Assembly: GCF_017996735.1 (NCBI RefSeq)
Contig: NZ_JAGOGJ010000050.1
Coordinates: forward strand, 1-44,202
Direction: 5' to 3'
DNA from: Niveispirillum sp.
GTDB taxonomy: Bacteria > Pseudomonadota > Alphaproteobacteria > Azospirillales > Azospirillaceae
DNA length: 44,202 nucleotides
Position 1 is the stretch's first letter. Each line of letters starts with the position of its first letter. The translations under genes and the position numbers were made by a program. Under the pieces are notes generated by a model that had not been told where the DNA came from, made no database searches, and saw only the letters and a program-made list of their open reading frames with translations. Of the stretch, positions 41,993 to 44,202 are shown piece by piece.

Positions 41993-42973
41993 ATGGCTGT
42001 CCGTATTGCCCTCCTGACCCTGTTCCCCATCCTGCTGGTCGCCAGCTTCCTGATCGGCCCGGCGGCGGTGCCGGCGGGTGATCTGTTGTCGGGACTGTTC
42101 AGCGGGCAGGCCAGCCCCGCCGCCCTGATCGCCCTGGAAATCCGCCTGCCACGTGCCCTGCTGGGCGCGCTGGTCGGGGCGGGATTGGGCATGGCGGGGG
42201 CGGCGTTGCAGGGGTATCTGCGCAACCCGCTGGCCGAACCGTCGCTGATCGGGGCGTCGTCATCGGCCTCGCTGGGGGCGGTGCTGGCCATCTATTTCGG
42301 GCTGTCGGCGACGGCGCCCCTGGCCCTGCCCGTGGCGGGCATGCTGGGCGCAGGGCTGGCCATGCTGCTGATCCAGGGGCTGGCGGGACGGGATGCATCG
42401 GTGCTGATGCTGATCCTGGCCGGTTTGGCGGTGCAGACCCTGGCGGGGTCGCTGACCTCGCTGGCGTTGAACCTGGCGCCCAATCCGCATGCGGCGCTAG
42501 AGATCGCCTTCTGGCTGCTGGGCAGCCTGACCGACCGCACCAATGACCATCTGCTGGTATCCGCCCCCTTCATCATCGCCGGTATCCTGGTGCTGGGCGG
42601 TTCGGGCCGGGCGCTGGATGCGCTGGGCCTGGGCGAACGGACCGCCGGCAGCATGGGCGTAGACCTGAACGCCTTGCGCTGGCGCATCATCATCGGCACC
42701 GTGCTGTCCGTGGGTGCGGCCGTGGCCGTGACGGGCAGCATCGGCTTTGTCGGGCTGGTGGTGCCGCATCTGCTGCGCCGGGCCACCGGAAACCAGCCGT
42801 CGAAACTGCTCTGGCCCTCGGCGCTGGCCGGGGCGTGCCTGTTGCTGGCGGCCGACATCCTGGTGCGGTTGCTGCCCACCAATGATGAATTAAAACTGGG
42901 TGTCGTCACCGGTCTGATCGGCGCGCCCTTCTTCTTTCACCTGCTGCTGAAAACCAGGGAGCGGATGCGATGA
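41993..42973 (+). CDS. btuC: Cobalamin ABC transporter permease
   Basis: 326 residues, about ten membrane helices, FecCD/BtuC family. Characteristic text: LEIRLPRALLGALVGAGLGMAGAALQGYLRNPLAEPSLIG (in parts RLPRALLGALVGAGLG and LQGYLRNPLAEPSLIG), the coupling-loop region GLGERTAGSMGV, and GSIGFVGLVVPHLLRRATG near the end. It forms the B12 channel with BtuD. The ribosome-binding site GAGGG comes from the repeat element that ends btuF. Its stop overlaps the btuD start (ATGA). Confidence 0.95.
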   Translation: MAVRIALLTLFPILLVASFLIGPAAVPAGDLLSGLFSGQASPAALIALEIRLPRALLGALVGAGLGMAGAALQGYLRNPLAEPSLIGASSSASLGAVLAIYFGLSATAPLALPVAGMLGAGLAMLLIQGLAGRDASVLMLILAGLAVQTLAGSLTSLALNLAPNPHAALEIAFWLLGSLTDRTNDHLLVSAPFIIAGILVLGGSGRALDALGLGERTAGSMGVDLNALRWRIIIGTVLSVGAAVAVTGSIGFVGLVVPHLLRRATGNQPSKLLWPSALAGACLLLAADILVRLLPTNDELKLGVVTGLIGAPFFFHLLLKTRERMR

Positions 42974-43761
42974 GCCTGCTGTCAGCCCGCAATATCCGTT
43001 TTTCGCGCGGCGGCCGGCCCGTACTGGACGGGGTGGACCTGTCGGTCGGGGCGGGGGAATGTGTCGGCCTGATCGGGCCGAACGGGGCCGGCAAATCGAC
43101 CCTGCTGTCGGTGATGGCCGGATTGTTGAAGGCGGACGGCGCGGTAGCCCTGGATGGAAAACCGCTGGAGAAATGGCCCCGGCCCGAGCGGGCGCGGCGC
43201 ATCGGTTTCCTGGAGCAGGGGGCGACCTGCCACTGGCCCCTGACGGTGGAGCGGGTGGTGACGCTGGGCCGTCTGCCGCATGCCAGCCCGTGGGGCGGTG
43301 AAGCGGCGGCGGACCGGGCCGCCATTGCCCGCGCCATGCAACAGTGCGACGTCACACACTTCGCGGAACGGAGTGTGACAAGCCTGTCGGGTGGCGAGCG
43401 GGCGCGCGTGATGCTGGCCCGGGCGCTGGCCGGGGACCCGTCGGTGCTGCTGGCCGACGAGCCGGCGGCGGGGCTGGACCCCTATCACCAGTTGCAGGTG
43501 ATGGAACTGCTGGCGGGGCTGGCGGCCGATGGCATGGCGGTGGTGGTGGTGCTGCATGACCTGACCCTGGCGCTGCGCCACTGCACGCGCCTGTGCCTGC
43601 TGGACGAGGCGGGCAAGGTGGCGGCGGACACGGGCCCGGGCGAGTTGCTGGACAGCGGTGCGCTGGGCCGTGTCTACGGCATCGAACTGCTGCGCGGCGG
43701 GCATGAGGGGGCCCCCTTCGCCCTGCCCTGGCGCCGCCTGACGGCGGAGATGCGGGCATGA
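42970..43761 (+). CDS. btuD: Cobalamin ABC transporter ATP-binding protein
   Basis: 263 residues with all ABC motifs: Walker A GPNGAGKST, Q-loop LEQGAT, signature LSGGERARVMLARAL, Walker B VLLADEPAAGLD and switch His in VVLHDLTLALR. The family is shared with heme and siderophore ATPases; the riboswitch-led operon fixes the substrate as cobalamin or a corrinoid. It overlaps btuC by four bases at its start and cobU by four bases (ATGA) at its end, so the transporter and the following gene are translated together. Confidence 0.94.
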   Translation: MSLLSARNIRFSRGGRPVLDGVDLSVGAGECVGLIGPNGAGKSTLLSVMAGLLKADGAVALDGKPLEKWPRPERARRIGFLEQGATCHWPLTVERVVTLGRLPHASPWGGEAAADRAAIARAMQQCDVTHFAERSVTSLSGGERARVMLARALAGDPSVLLADEPAAGLDPYHQLQVMELLAGLAADGMAVVVVLHDLTLALRHCTRLCLLDEAGKVAADTGPGELLDSGALGRVYGIELLRGGHEGAPFALPWRRLTAEMRA

Positions 43762-44202
43762 CGGGGGTGACCCTGGTGCTGGGCGGCGCCCGTTCCGGCA
43801 AAAGCCGGATGGCGGAGCAACTGATCACGGCGCTTCCCGGTCCCTGGATCTATATCGCCACGGCCCAGGCCTTCGATGCCGAGATGCGGGACCGTATCCG
43901 CATGCATCAGGGCGGGCGGGCCGAGGGCTGGGTGACGGTGGAGGAGCCGCTGGATCTGGTGGCGGCTTTGACCCGGGCCAATGGCACGGGCCGGCCGGTG
44001 CTGGTCTATCTCGTCACCGAGGACTGGTATTTCGTTTCGCACCGGTTGCCGATGGCGCTGGCCGCGCAGCGGGCCGGCTACGACATTCACGTCGCGACCC
44101 GCGTGAAAGCGCATGGCGTCGAGATCGAGGCCAGAGGCTTCACGCTGCATCCGCTTGACTGGCAGCGCGGCAGCCTCAACCCGCTTAAGGTGGCCTCGAT
44201 CG
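43758..44202 (+). CDS. cobU: CobU/CobP adenosylcobinamide kinase N-terminus fused in frame to a glycosyltransferase N-terminus (chimeric, incomplete at window edge)
   Basis: The frame starts at the ATG overlapping the btuD stop and is open to the window end (148 codons). Residues 1 to about 83 are CobU/CobP: VTLVLGGARSGKS (P-loop), IYIATAQAFDAEM, RIRMHQGG, WVTVEEPLDL and RPVLV. CobU should then read DCLTLWL-like text. Instead, from about 44005, the text is YLVTEDWYFVSHRLPMALA, then GYDIHVATRVKAHG and LHPLDWQRGS, the start of alphaproteobacterial GT4 glycosyltransferases without their first residues. Codon choice shifts too (ctc, ctt, aga appear). The kinase half lacks most of its domain, so it is unlikely to work. 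A misassembly at the sequence end, or a recombination join, are the main readings. Confidence 0.75.
   Translation, partial: MTGVTLVLGGARSGKSRMAEQLITALPGPWIYIATAQAFDAEMRDRIRMHQGGRAEGWVTVEEPLDLVAALTRANGTGRPVLVYLVTEDWYFVSHRLPMALAAQRAGYDIHVATRVKAHGVEIEARGFTLHPLDWQRGSLNPLKVASI

Overview
The window is high-GC DNA from an alphaproteobacterium, most likely Rhodospirillales and close to Azospirillum/Niveispirillum (inferred from gene content only). The pointers are the ribE-ribB(X)-ribH-nusB-thiL cluster, an lpiA/mprF-acvB operon, a Tlp1-like chemoreceptor ending in a PilZ domain, a DctA/DctBD dicarboxylate system with a sigma-54 promoter, and a cobalamin-riboswitch btuBFCD operon. It reads as ordinary chromosome with dense two-way coding. 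I see no rRNA, tRNA, IS element, prophage or CRISPR array.

Layout. 1-3.8 kb (minus): mprF/lpiA followed by acvB, which runs off the left edge; together they make and hydrolyse aminoacyl-phosphatidylglycerol. 4.0-6.6 kb: an NCS1 nucleobase/hydantoin-type permease converging on a membrane diguanylate cyclase. 6.8-9.7 kb: a TonB-dependent receptor converging on a secreted alpha/beta hydrolase. 9.7-11.4 kb (minus): DUF47 regulator plus Pit phosphate transporter, with a possible Pho box upstream. 11.6-15.9 kb (plus): NUDIX hydrolase, then riboflavin genes, nusB and thiL. 15.9-20.2 kb: VOC protein, MCP-PilZ receptor, PAS protein, TPR lipoprotein and Bfd ferredoxin, the last with paired iron-box-like dyads. 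20.4-22.5 kb: GNAT, argC and a gamma-carbonic anhydrase.

22.5-28.2 kb is a C4-dicarboxylate module: two dyads, a -24/-12 promoter, dctA, then dctB-dctD, with one secreted protein of unknown function in the opposite direction between them. It is followed by operator-like repeats and a Tat-exported bicovalent-flavin oxidase. 29.8-36.1 kb (minus) holds a membrane pentapeptide-repeat protein and a YhaO/YhaN (SbcD/SbcC-like) pair, then a dCache chemoreceptor. 38.8-44.2 kb is a B12 uptake operon: cobalamin riboswitch, btuB, btuF, btuC, btuD and the start of cobU, all overlapping or nearly so.

The oddest points: the last gene starts as CobU and switches in frame to a glycosyltransferase N-terminus near 44005 (real fusion, rearrangement or misassembly). 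A palindromic repeat encodes the BtuF tail and supplies the btuC ribosome-binding site. RibB carries a GTP-cyclohydrolase-II-like domain without its zinc cysteines. There are also several unassigned operator-like repeats (20236-20281, 28076-28160, 16487-16511).
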